Both the position numbers and the translations under genes were made by a program. DNA of 64,000 nucleotides from UMGS1387 sp045540015 (GTDB taxonomy: Bacteria > Bacillota > Clostridia > Oscillospirales > CAG-382). This document shows, in pieces, positions 42,225 through 50,004 of this stretch (within the stretch, counting starts at the first letter, position 1; every line of letters starts with the position of its first letter). Location: the NCBI GenBank assembly GCA_045540015.1, contig JAZQGP010000004.1, positions 1 to 64,000 on the forward strand, written 5' to 3'. A model generated the notes under the pieces. It saw nothing but the letters and a program-made list of their open reading frames with translations. It was not told the origin of the DNA and searched no databases.

Positions 42225-42374
42225 CAACAAAACGGCACTCGAGAAAGAGCTCGCGTCGCGAAGCCCGTAAAAGCTTCATTGATGCACGCAAGGCTCCTAA
42301 GGTTAAAGTTTTCAAGGAAGCGAAAGTCCGCGAGCTTAGGAAGAGATAACTAAGAGAACCGTAGGTGCTCTTAG
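42225..42374 (+). other. Unexplained G+C-richer block in the 820-base gap
   Basis: This block differs in composition from its AT-rich flanks. One plus-strand frame without any start codon encodes about 36 residues that are strikingly basic (ARKSFIDARKAPKVKVFKEA) and stops at 42347. It is followed at once by a stem CTAAGAG/CTCTTAG (42350-42374). It may be the 3' remnant of a gene for a small basic protein with its terminator, or a structured RNA. I do not recognise it. Confidence 0.35.
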
Positions 42375-42387
42375 TCGTGCTCTTTTG

Positions 42388-42417
42388 TTTCATTTTCTAC
42401 ACGAGTAGAAAATGAAA
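42388..42417. repeat. Perfect 13-bp inverted repeat
   Basis: TTTCATTTTCTAC and its complement flank an ACGA loop. It resembles the module B stem-loop in position (a T-rich lead-in and CTACAAA after it) but not in sequence. Confidence 0.6.
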
Positions 42418-42493
42418 GCCTCCACGGCAGTGGAAAGCTACAAATTTGGTTTAAGCTCACCTCGGCGTTAGCCAAAAATATATAAACGAAAAA

Positions 42494-42526
42494 GTGAAAT
42501 TGAAGTTGTTTAGACTTCAATTTCAC
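42494..42526. repeat. Intergenic hairpin repeat, copy A4 (inverted)
   Basis: GTGAAATTGAAGT-TGTTTAG-ACTTCAATTTCAC, a perfect 13-bp stem with the same loop as copy A3. The second stem of the family is missing. It ends 20 bases before the stop codon of the lipoprotein gene. Confidence 0.8.
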
Positions 42527-42545
42527 AAAGGGAAAGTTTTTCTAA

Positions 42546-43199
42546 TCAGTTCTGACGGTAAACTCGGAAATTTGTAAAGATCCATCTGCCGTCAACTTTT
42601 TCGTACCTGAAGGCTTCAGTATAGTCCTTCAACTTGTTGCCGTCTTCGTCTACTGTGTGATAGGACACATTATAAGTGCAGCTGTCTTCGCTGTTTCTTA
42701 CAAGCTCAAAGGTTTCTTCTTCGGAAAAACCCTGCGGTTCATAGTAAAATTTCATGCAGTAAAGCCCGCCGTCGGGTGATTCAACAATACGGCCTATTTC
42801 CTCGTTTATGTCCATGAGTTCTTCGGTGGTTGCTTCATCGAACATGGTAAGATAGTAAAGCTTTAAATCTTCAAGGCTGTTGAGAAAATCGCTCTTGACA
42901 CGGTAATAAGCAAGACCGTCTTTAACATATTCGTCCTTCATATCAACAGGCGGTGCTGCCGTTATGGTTATCCAGCCGAAAGCATCACATGCTGCTTTAT
43001 ACACGTTTGCCATATCTTCTTCTGTAGGATATCCTTCGGGATACACGGGAATTTCTGCCCAGGACTTATCGGAATAGTCAATTTTCTGTTCGTTTTTTGT
43101 ATCAGTACCCTCGTTGCTTTTATCTGGGTCTTTTTCAGCACAGCCGAAGAAACACAAAACGGTTAAAAGAACAGAAAGTATTGTTAGAAGTTTTTTCAT
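42546..43199 (-). CDS. Lipoprotein, possibly IseA-like
   Basis: A 217-residue exported lipoprotein: basic n-region, hydrophobic core and lipobox CFFGC with Cys20 as lipidation site, then an Asp/Lys/Thr-rich spacer. The folded part (about 45-217) has ACDAFGWITI, DGLAYYRV and SLEDLKLYYLTMF segments that resemble the IseA inhibitor of peptidoglycan DL-endopeptidases from Bacillus; this is a weak match by eye. It follows the DUF362-ferredoxin gene by 21 bases, in the same direction. Confidence 0.6.
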   Translation of the reverse strand: MKKLLTILSVLLTVLCFFGCAEKDPDKSNEGTDTKNEQKIDYSDKSWAEIPVYPEGYPTEEDMANVYKAACDAFGWITITAAPPVDMKDEYVKDGLAYYRVKSDFLNSLEDLKLYYLTMFDEATTEELMDINEEIGRIVESPDGGLYCMKFYYEPQGFSEEETFELVRNSEDSCTYNVSYHTVDEDGNKLKDYTEAFRYEKVDGRWIFTNFRVYRQN

Positions 43200-43220
43200 A
43201 AAATCCTCCGATTTATATTA

Positions 43221-44375
43221 TTAGTGAATGAAAAGGCTTGATTTTGCCTTTACCGCTTCACGCGGACAAAATTCCTGACAGCAATAGCATTTTATACATT
43301 TTGTCTTATCAATAAAAGCTTTTTTATTCCTAATCTCAATAGCGTCAACGGGACAGTTTTTTGCGCATATTGCGCAGCCGACACAAAGACTTTTTTTAAC
43401 AGTCGGTCTCGGCTCAAGAGCAACTCTTAGTCTTCCGCCGAAAATTGTCGGTATCTGCTTTACTATACCGCCTGCACGCGAATCGGGGCGGATAAATTTT
43501 GCCTTGTATTTTTCTTTATCCTCACCGATTATTTCAAGTTCGTCTGCATTTTTCGCACAAAGACCTCGTTTTACGGCACACTGAACTGTTCCAACCTCAT
43601 CGGGTTCGTAACCCATAAGATAAGAGCCGAGAACATCTGCTGCAAACGGGTCACAGCTCGCGATAACAGAGCCCGTTTTTCTGAGTGTTCCGCCGGAAGG
43701 ACCGTTGCCCTCCATGCAGATAACAGCATCAATTATGTTTATCTGTGGTGCCGTCAATTCGCACAAATCGCACAGCATATCCGCAAATGAAAGTCTTTCG
43801 GGAAAACGTGCGTGCTGTTCGGCTTTCTGAAGTCCCGGAATTGAGCCGAACATGTTTTTAACCGCTGCTGACATTTCACACAAGGCATGAGTTTTAAGTC
43901 TTGCAAGATTTACAACAACATCTGCGTTTGCAATTGGATTTATTATATTGAAGCTGAATTTTGAAATGTTATGGTCAGACTTCATTTCATGACCGAAATC
44001 TTCGTTTACAGACGCACCTGTTTCTTTTACCGCTTCATACATTCCGGTCTGTGAGCAGATGCCGTGAAAGGCAGTTTTGTTATAAACTCCTCCGGGACTG
44101 TCTGCTACGGTAACAACAGCACCCAAAGAGCAGAAGAATTCACACGCCGCTTTAACAAAGGACGGATGGCTTGTAACACATTTTTCAACCTCTATTTTTG
44201 CAAGCAGGTTCGGTTTTACGGTAACCCGTTTGCCCTCAAAATATACCTTTTCAAATCCGTTATCGCTTATAACGTTTTCAAAAAGAGGAAAAAGAGTCTC
44301 TTTTACCTTGTCGTAATCGTAAGAATCAAGAGCAGAAAGATAAACCTTGTTTGTGTGTGTAATGTGTCTGTTCAT
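43221..44375 (-). CDS. DUF362 protein with two 4Fe-4S ferredoxin clusters
   Basis: A 384-residue cytoplasmic protein. Residues about 10-290 form a DUF362 domain (KVYLSALDSYDYDKV start; VNLARLKTHALCEMSAAVKNMFGSIPG core), and residues about 320-375 carry two CxxCxxCxxxCP motifs (CVGCAICAKNCP, CIKCYCCQEFCP). DUF362-ferredoxin proteins are widespread in anaerobes and thought to be redox proteins, but their reaction is not established. It is next to an aminotransferase gene, 11 bases apart, in the same run. Confidence 0.88.
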   Translation of the reverse strand: MNRHITHTNKVYLSALDSYDYDKVKETLFPLFENVISDNGFEKVYFEGKRVTVKPNLLAKIEVEKCVTSHPSFVKAACEFFCSLGAVVTVADSPGGVYNKTAFHGICSQTGMYEAVKETGASVNEDFGHEMKSDHNISKFSFNIINPIANADVVVNLARLKTHALCEMSAAVKNMFGSIPGLQKAEQHARFPERLSFADMLCDLCELTAPQINIIDAVICMEGNGPSGGTLRKTGSVIASCDPFAADVLGSYLMGYEPDEVGTVQCAVKRGLCAKNADELEIIGEDKEKYKAKFIRPDSRAGGIVKQIPTIFGGRLRVALEPRPTVKKSLCVGCAICAKNCPVDAIEIRNKKAFIDKTKCIKCYCCQEFCPREAVKAKSSLFIH

Positions 44376-44386
44376 AAAAAACTCTC

Positions 44387-45556
44387 TTACTTAATTTTCT
44401 GAAGGAATTTGTCAATTCTTTCAATGGCACGGCTTATATGCTCAATCGAATATGCATAAGAAATTCTTGCAAAGCCCTCACCCGAATCTCCGAATGCAGT
44501 ACCCGGAACAATTGCACACTTCTGGTCATAGAGAAGCTTTTCGCAGAACTGCTCGGATGTCAGTCCGTATTTTCCTATGTTCGGGAACACATAGAACGCG
44601 CCCTCAGGCTCAAAGCATTCAAGCCCTATCTCGTTAAGTCCCGAAAGAAGCATTCTTCTTCTCTGATTATAGCAGTCACGCATATATTCAATATCCTCGT
44701 CGCCGTCCATGACCGCTTTCATGCCTGCATACTGGCTCATTGTGGGCGCACACATGATTGCATACTGGTGGATTTTGAGCATCTGCTGCATAATTTCTTT
44801 CGGTGCGCAAACGTAGCCGAGTCGCCAGCCTGTCATAGCATAGCACTTTGAAAAGCCGCCGACATATATTGTTCTGTCCCACATATCAGGAATCGAAGCA
44901 AACGAAAAATGCTTTCTGCCGTAGGTAAGCTCGCCGTAAATTTCATCGGTGAGGACAACTATGTTTGTGTCCTTTAAGACATCCGCGATTTTTCTCAAAT
45001 CCTCCTCTGTCATAATACCGCCTGTGGGGTTATTCGGATAAGGAAGAACAAGCATTTTGGTTTTTGGGGTAATGTGAGCCTTTAAAAGCTCGGGAGTGAG
45101 CTTGAATTTATCCTCAACTCTTGTTTTGAGCATAACGGGAATACCGCCGGTGAGCGATGTTATCGGTGTGTAGCACACATACGACGGCTCAACTATTAAA
45201 ACCTCGTCTCCGGGTTCAACAATCGCGCGTATTGCAAGATCAATCGCCTCGCTTCCGCCAACGGTTACTGAAATTTCCTTAGATGGGTCATAAGACACAT
45301 TAAAGCGTCTTTCAAGATATGCAGCTATCTGCTTTCTGAATTCCAAAAGACCGCTGTTTGATGTGTAATAGGTTTTACCCTTTTCAAGCGACTCGATTGC
45401 CGCTTCTCTTATGTGCCAGGGTGTAACAAAGTCGGGCTGACCGACCGTCAGAGAAATAACTCCCTGCATTTCGTCAAGTATATCAAAAAATTTTCTTATG
45501 CCGGAGGGTTTTAAATCAACGGCACGCTGTGAAAGCACTTTGCTGTAATCTATCAT
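44387..45556 (-). CDS. PLP-dependent aminotransferase, class I/II (aspartate aminotransferase-like)
   Basis: A 389-residue fold-type I enzyme. The Schiff-base lysine is Lys237 in GGFSKCYAMTGWRLG; PYPNNPTGG (172-180) and LTDEIYGEL (about 202-210) are the other PLP-site motifs. The N-terminus (IRKFFDILDEMQGVISLTVGQPDF) is of the AspC/PatA/YugH group that accepts aspartate or aromatic amino acids; specificity is not settled. Its ATG overlaps the Lrp gene stop by one base (TGATG), so the amino-acid-responsive regulator and the enzyme are one unit. Confidence 0.92.
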   Translation of the reverse strand: MIDYSKVLSQRAVDLKPSGIRKFFDILDEMQGVISLTVGQPDFVTPWHIREAAIESLEKGKTYYTSNSGLLEFRKQIAAYLERRFNVSYDPSKEISVTVGGSEAIDLAIRAIVEPGDEVLIVEPSYVCYTPITSLTGGIPVMLKTRVEDKFKLTPELLKAHITPKTKMLVLPYPNNPTGGIMTEEDLRKIADVLKDTNIVVLTDEIYGELTYGRKHFSFASIPDMWDRTIYVGGFSKCYAMTGWRLGYVCAPKEIMQQMLKIHQYAIMCAPTMSQYAGMKAVMDGDEDIEYMRDCYNQRRRMLLSGLNEIGLECFEPEGAFYVFPNIGKYGLTSEQFCEKLLYDQKCAIVPGTAFGDSGEGFARISYAYSIEHISRAIERIDKFLQKIK

Positions 45557-46056
45557 CAGAGCATATTTCCTCTCTCGTCCTCAGACGTTTCGTTTCCGTG
45601 GCCGAAAACAACGCCCTTGTCCTTATATTTGCGAAGTACGAAATGTGTACTTGTGGAGATGACTCCCTCAATGGGAGCAAGCTTTTCCGCAACGAAAAGC
45701 GCCACCTGCTTTATAGTTTTTCCCTCAATCATAACACAAAGGTCATATGCTCCGGACATTAGGAACATATTTTTAACTTCGGGAAAATTATATATTTTCT
45801 GAGCAACTCTTTCAAAGCCTCTGTCGCGCTGTGGTGCAACCTTAAGCTCAATAAGCGCGTCTACATATTCTCTGTCTGTTTTATCCCAGTCAACGAGCGC
45901 CTTGTAGCCGAGAATTGTTCCGTCGGCTTCGAGCTGCTCGATTATGGCTCGAACTTCGTTTTCATCTTCTCCCAGCATAACGGCAATACGCGAAGAAGTG
46001 AGTCTCGCGTCGTTTTCAAGGAGTTTTAAGATTTTTCTTGTCAATTCTTCTTTCAT
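45556..46056 (-). CDS. Lrp/AsnC family regulator
   Basis: A 166-residue regulator: N-terminal winged helix (KILKLLENDARLTSSRIAVMLG) and C-terminal RAM ligand-binding domain (VDALIELKVAPQRDRGFERVAQ to the ISTSTHFVLRKYKD strand). The ATG at 46056 has GAAGGAA before it, while the in-frame ATG 18 bases higher has no ribosome site. It precedes and overlaps the aminotransferase gene, so it probably senses the amino acid made or consumed by that enzyme. Confidence 0.92.
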   Translation of the reverse strand: MKEELTRKILKLLENDARLTSSRIAVMLGEDENEVRAIIEQLEADGTILGYKALVDWDKTDREYVDALIELKVAPQRDRGFERVAQKIYNFPEVKNMFLMSGAYDLCVMIEGKTIKQVALFVAEKLAPIEGVISTSTHFVLRKYKDKGVVFGHGNETSEDERGNML

Positions 46057-46194
46057 GTTTATTCCTTCTTTCATGAAAAATAGATATATTCAGTATATTT
46101 TAATTGATAATAATGATTATTTTCTTACAGAACTTTTGTGAAAGTATGAAATATTTTGCCTGCATCAGTTTTTTAACTGCAAAACAGCTTTTTG

Positions 46195-46223
46195 TTGACA
46201 ATAGGGCGTTTGGGTGTTAAAAT
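46195..46223 (+). promoter_or_regulatory. Promoter of the SGNH hydrolase gene
   Basis: Perfect TTGACA, 17-bp spacer, TAAAAT, 37 bases before the ATG at 46261. Confidence 0.7.
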
Positions 46224-46260
46224 AGCCTTGACAAAGAAAATGGCGAAAGGAAAGACGAAA

Positions 46261-47166
46261 ATGAAAAGATTTCCCGACAATTCAAGAGTGTGTTTTCTTG
46301 GAGACAGTATAACACAGGCAAATGGATTTATTTCTCATATCGCAGAGTATTATCATGACAATTTCAAAGAATCAAATATAAACTTCTACAACTGCGGTAT
46401 AGGCGGTACTTCAAGTGCCTCACTTTTTCAGTTTTTTGAAAGCGATGTAAAGATACACAAGCCCACCCACATTGTTCTTATGGAAGGAATTAATGCTTCA
46501 CATCGTGACATTCTCTCAAATCCTCAGAGCAGCGAGAGATACGCGGTTCTTGAAAACGCATTTGAAGCCTTCAAAAAGAATTATGCCATTATGTGCGATA
46601 AATGTACATCCATTGGAGCAAAGCTCATAATATGTACTCTTCCGCCTTACGCCGAATATCAGAAAGAAGGAGGAGACATTCTTCCCGGTGCATATGCGCT
46701 TCTCTCATCATATGCAGATTTTCAAAGACAGTTTGCGCATCAGAACGGCTATGAGCTTATTGACATACACGCATACATGACAAAAGAAATGCAGACACAG
46801 GTCCTATACGGCGGTGACAGAGTTCACCCTAATGCACTTGGTCATTTTGTCATGGCAAAATGTATTCTGGAGTATCAGGGCTTTGATATCGGCGACTACA
46901 AGCCGTGTGCAGAGTACCTTTCCGACTGGATAGAAAACGTAAAAAATTACAGAAATATCATGCATGCAGAATTTCGCTTTATCCGCGATGTGTCGATATC
47001 CGAGGAAGAAAAGAAAACCATTGTTACAGATTATCTGGAAAATGAAATGTATGGAAAAAACACATGGCTTAAAGGTGTTGCGGAATTATACCTTCGCTTA
47101 TGGCCGCATAAAAAAGAATATTTTGAAAACGCAAAACGAATAATGGAAGTTGAATTGAAGAAATAA
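46261..47166 (+). CDS. SGNH/GDSL hydrolase (probable carbohydrate esterase)
   Basis: A 301-residue cytoplasmic-looking hydrolase. Block I GDSIT supplies Ser16; the Gly in CGIGGTSS and Asn in MEGINAS are the oxyanion residues; DRVHPNALGH near residue 190 carries the Asp/His pair. Relatives remove acetyl or acyl groups from sugars. About 80 C-terminal residues beyond the SGNH core are helical and unassigned. AAAGGAAAG precedes the ATG. It lies convergent to the AraC triplet and beside the mannosidase group, consistent with glycan deacylation. Confidence 0.85.
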   Translation: MKRFPDNSRVCFLGDSITQANGFISHIAEYYHDNFKESNINFYNCGIGGTSSASLFQFFESDVKIHKPTHIVLMEGINASHRDILSNPQSSERYAVLENAFEAFKKNYAIMCDKCTSIGAKLIICTLPPYAEYQKEGGDILPGAYALLSSYADFQRQFAHQNGYELIDIHAYMTKEMQTQVLYGGDRVHPNALGHFVMAKCILEYQGFDIGDYKPCAEYLSDWIENVKNYRNIMHAEFRFIRDVSISEEEKKTIVTDYLENEMYGKNTWLKGVAELYLRLWPHKKEYFENAKRIMEVELKK

Positions 47167-47173
47167 ACAATAT

Positions 47174-47205
47174 AAGGTGCCTTGGAAAAAACCAAAGCGC
47201 CTTTT
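47174..47205. terminator. Terminator between SGNH hydrolase and AraC genes
   Basis: A roughly 12-bp imperfect stem (AAGGTGC..TTGG against CCAA..GCGCCTT) with an A6 loop and a TTTTT tail lies between the convergent genes. Confidence 0.7.
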
Positions 47206-47207
47206 TG

Positions 47208-48029
47208 TTATGATTTACTCTGCGCTTGTCTGTACTGACTCGGAGTAAGCCCGAAATGTCTTTTGAACACATGGAGAAAATACTGAACCGAATTATGTCC
47301 CGAATTAAGAGCAATTTCGCTTACGGAAAGCGAGCTTGATTCAAGAAGGTTGCATGCATATTTCAAGCGAACGTCACCAAGGTATTCGTTAAAGGATTTT
47401 CCAAGGCTGCTCTTTATAAGTTTTCCTAGATATCCCGATGATACAGACAGAGTATCCGCAAGGAGGCTGAGTGAAATATCCTGTCGGAAATTCTCGTGTA
47501 TATAGGCAGTTGCCTGCTGGACAAATTCGGGAAGAGATCCCTCGTCCTTGTCATTTGACAGGCGAAGTGCATGAGAGGCAATTTCTGCAAGTATTGACCT
47601 TAATACAAGGTCCTCCGGGCTTGTTGCAATACCGTTTTCACTTTCAAGCACCCTTACTCTGTCGTCTATATACTTTATTTTTTCCTCATCAAAACTGCAC
47701 ATAACCGTTTTTCCCGAATGCTGAAGACGTTCTGCAAGCTTTCCGTCAAGTATTTCGGGACTGAAGCCCATATTGATGATTTCTATATCCTCCGACGCCT
47801 CAAGAGAATGATAGTCGTAAAACGACATTATATACATGCTTCCTCTTGAAACCTCATATTTCTGGCCGTTAAGAATATGAGTTCCTTTTCCCGACACTAT
47901 TATTTCTATTTCAAAGTAGTTGTGCCAGTGAACCCTTGCTTCGTAGCCTTTTTTCAATACCTTTCTGACAATGCTCAGACCCGTAACTCCAAGAGGTCTG
48001 TCAAGGTTCATAAGAGGCTTTGATTTCAC
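47208..48029 (-). CDS. AraC family regulator, third of a tandem triplet
   Basis: A 273-residue regulator with an N-terminal cupin (VHWHNYFEIEIIVSGKGTHILNG) and a C-terminal double helix-turn-helix (LADTLSVSSGYLGKLIKSSLGKSF; IALNSGHNSVQYFLHVFKRHFG). It shares most motif positions with the two upstream genes, so the three arose by tandem duplication. The start is GTG, 6 bases after the preceding stop codon. The DNA-binding halves are more alike than the cupins, which suggests overlapping operators with different ligands. Confidence 0.9.
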   Translation of the reverse strand: MKSKPLMNLDRPLGVTGLSIVRKVLKKGYEARVHWHNYFEIEIIVSGKGTHILNGQKYEVSRGSMYIMSFYDYHSLEASEDIEIINMGFSPEILDGKLAERLQHSGKTVMCSFDEEKIKYIDDRVRVLESENGIATSPEDLVLRSILAEIASHALRLSNDKDEGSLPEFVQQATAYIHENFRQDISLSLLADTLSVSSGYLGKLIKSSLGKSFNEYLGDVRLKYACNLLESSSLSVSEIALNSGHNSVQYFLHVFKRHFGLTPSQYRQAQSKS

Positions 48030-48035
48030 GACACA

Positions 48036-48896
48036 TCACCTGCCTTTATTCAAAATACGTGTTTTTAAATCCTTGCTGCAGCTGTCTTTAAGCTGCTTGT
48101 ATTCACCCGGTGTAATTCCGAATTTCTTTTTGAAAACATACAGAAAATACGGTACTGAATTATAACCCGCGGCGAAAGCGATATCTCCGACGGACATTTC
48201 CGAGGACTCCAGGAGATTACAGGCATACTTGAGTCTGACAGAGCCGAGATAGTCGTTAAAAGATTTGTTAAGGCTCTTTTTGAGCAGCTTTCCGAGGTAT
48301 CCGGAGGATACACAAAGAGCTTCTGCAAGAATATCCAGCGAAATATCCCGTCTGAAATTTGTGTGTATGTATGCGGTTGCCTGCTGAACAAGCGGAGGAA
48401 GCGCAGCTTTGCCTGCCTCATTTGTTTTTCGTATTGCTCGTGCAAGTATTTCGGAAAGAAGTGAGCTTATGACAACGTCTCCCATGTAAATTTCGGGAGA
48501 GTTTTCGTTTTCAAGCGCCGTTACTCTGCCATCAATATATTCAAGCTCTTCTTCGCTCAGCGAACAAACAATTGCTTTTCCGGAGTTTTCGAGATAATCG
48601 GAAATTCTTGCGTCAAGAAGGTCGCGGGAAAAATTGAGATTTATCATTTCCGTTTCTTCAAGAGCGGTAAATGCATGATAATCGTAAAACGACAGCATAT
48701 ACATGCTTCCGCGGGAAAGCTCGTATTCAGTTCCGTTCATGACGTGAATTGCTTTTCCCGAAAGAATTATTTCAAGCTCACAGTAGTCGTGCCAGTGAAC
48801 CGGAATTGTCCTGCCGGCATAAAGCTTTCTGCGAATTATTTCAAGATTTGTTTTGCCCAAAGGAGCTTCAAGGTTCATGAGCAGTTTTTTATCCAC
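48036..48896 (-). CDS. AraC family regulator, second of a tandem triplet
   Basis: A 286-residue paralogue of its two neighbours: cupin VHWHDYCELEIILSGKAIHVMNG and helix-turn-helix pair LAEALCVSSGYLGKLLKKSLNKSF and IAFAAGYNSVPYFLYVFKKKFG. A GTG at 48896 is chosen; it has GGGAGG 8 bases upstream and yields MDKKLLMNLEAPLG, collinear with the N-termini of both sister proteins. It lies between them with 6- and 27-base gaps, so all three share one transcript. Confidence 0.9.
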   Translation of the reverse strand: MDKKLLMNLEAPLGKTNLEIIRRKLYAGRTIPVHWHDYCELEIILSGKAIHVMNGTEYELSRGSMYMLSFYDYHAFTALEETEMINLNFSRDLLDARISDYLENSGKAIVCSLSEEELEYIDGRVTALENENSPEIYMGDVVISSLLSEILARAIRKTNEAGKAALPPLVQQATAYIHTNFRRDISLDILAEALCVSSGYLGKLLKKSLNKSFNDYLGSVRLKYACNLLESSEMSVGDIAFAAGYNSVPYFLYVFKKKFGITPGEYKQLKDSCSKDLKTRILNKGR

Positions 48897-48923
48897 GCAA
48901 AACACCTCCCGAGGCTGTGGAGT

Positions 48924-49763
48924 TTAATCCGAATATAACTGTTCGGTACAGTCGCGGAGCTTTTTGTATTCTCCGGGCGTCATTCCGAATCTCTTTTTGA
49001 AAACATACAGAAAATATGTTGTTGAATTATATCCTGCAGCGGATGCAATATCGGAAATCGGCATTTGAGATGAGTCAAGAAGATTGCAGGCATATTTCAT
49101 ACGGATATCTCCAAGATACTCGTTGAAGGACTTGTTAAGATTCTTTTTAAGCGCTTTTCCGAGATAGCCCGATGAGACCGAAAGGGTTTGAGCAAGACTG
49201 TTAAGCGAAATATCCTGTCTGAAATTTGCATGGATATAGCCGGTTGCCTTCTGGATGAGAAGTGGAACCACGGGCTCTGACCCGTCGCTTGTTTTTCTGA
49301 AAACAAAGGTAAGTATTTCGGACAACAGCGTGCTTAGCATAATTTCAGACAAATACCCGTTTTCCTTCAGCTCTTTTTCAAGGCTGCAGATTCGGTTCAA
49401 AACGTGCTGCATATCCTCTTGGTCAAAGCAGCAAACCAACGCTTTGCCGTTTTTTTCAAGTATGTAACTGATACGCTTGTCGGGCACATCCGGCATAAAG
49501 GAAATGTTGATAAGCTCGCAGGGTTCAAGAGAGATGTAAGAATGATAATCATAAAACGACAAAAGATACATGTTACCGCCGGTCATTTCGTATTCACGTC
49601 CGTTTATACACTGGCGCATTTTTCCCGATACAAGTATCTCAAGCTCGTAGTAATTGTGCCAGTGTATACGTGATATGCTTTTCGAAGGAATGCTTCTTCG
49701 TATAACATTGATATTTTCTGCGCCGTCGATTTTTTCAAAATTTATAAGAAGCCTCGTATCCAA
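48924..49763 (-). CDS. AraC family regulator, first of a tandem triplet
   Basis: A 279-residue cupin/helix-turn-helix regulator (IHWHNYYELEILVSGKMRQC; LAQTLSVSSGYLGKALKKNLNKSF; IASAAGYNSTTYFLYVFKKRFG). The likely start is a TTG with AGAGGAG upstream. It is the promoter-proximal gene of the triplet and diverges from the fructose-6-phosphate aldolase/beta-mannosidase pair through a region where the two promoters overlap, so it most probably controls that pair. Confidence 0.9.
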   Translation of the reverse strand: MDTRLLINFEKIDGAENINVIRRSIPSKSISRIHWHNYYELEILVSGKMRQCINGREYEMTGGNMYLLSFYDYHSYISLEPCELINISFMPDVPDKRISYILEKNGKALVCCFDQEDMQHVLNRICSLEKELKENGYLSEIMLSTLLSEILTFVFRKTSDGSEPVVPLLIQKATGYIHANFRQDISLNSLAQTLSVSSGYLGKALKKNLNKSFNEYLGDIRMKYACNLLDSSQMPISDIASAAGYNSTTYFLYVFKKRFGMTPGEYKKLRDCTEQLYSD

Positions 49764-49904
49764 GAAAAATCCACTCCTCTTATTCTTAATCGATCTTTGA
49801 AAATGTTTTGTCGTGTATTAAAGCTTTGCCGGTTATTTTGGAACTGTATGTCTGTCTGCTGTCCGGTAAGACAGCTTGTGGAATAAATAAATCCGATTTT
49901 CTTA

Positions 49905-49954
49905 ATTATATCATGGATTTTTACACTTTACAAGACCGAATTTTGTGATATAAT
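49905..49954. promoter_or_regulatory. Overlapping divergent promoters
   Basis: Minus strand: TTGTAA (49933-49928), 17-bp spacer, TATAAT (49910-49905) for the AraC triplet. Plus strand: TTTACA (49927-49932), 16-bp spacer, TATAAT (49949-49954) for the aldolase/mannosidase pair. The two -35 boxes lie on the same five bases, so RNA polymerase cannot occupy both at once. Confidence 0.7.
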
Positions 49955-50004
49955 GTATATGTGAAAAAAATACTGGAGAGGTATAAAAAGAAAGGAAAAT
50001 CAAA

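Noticed and set aside
47208..49763. Possible new defence or signalling island in the AraC triplet
   Set aside because: All three proteins are ordinary cupin/helix-turn-helix regulators beside sugar enzymes; no nuclease, toxin or effector domain is present.
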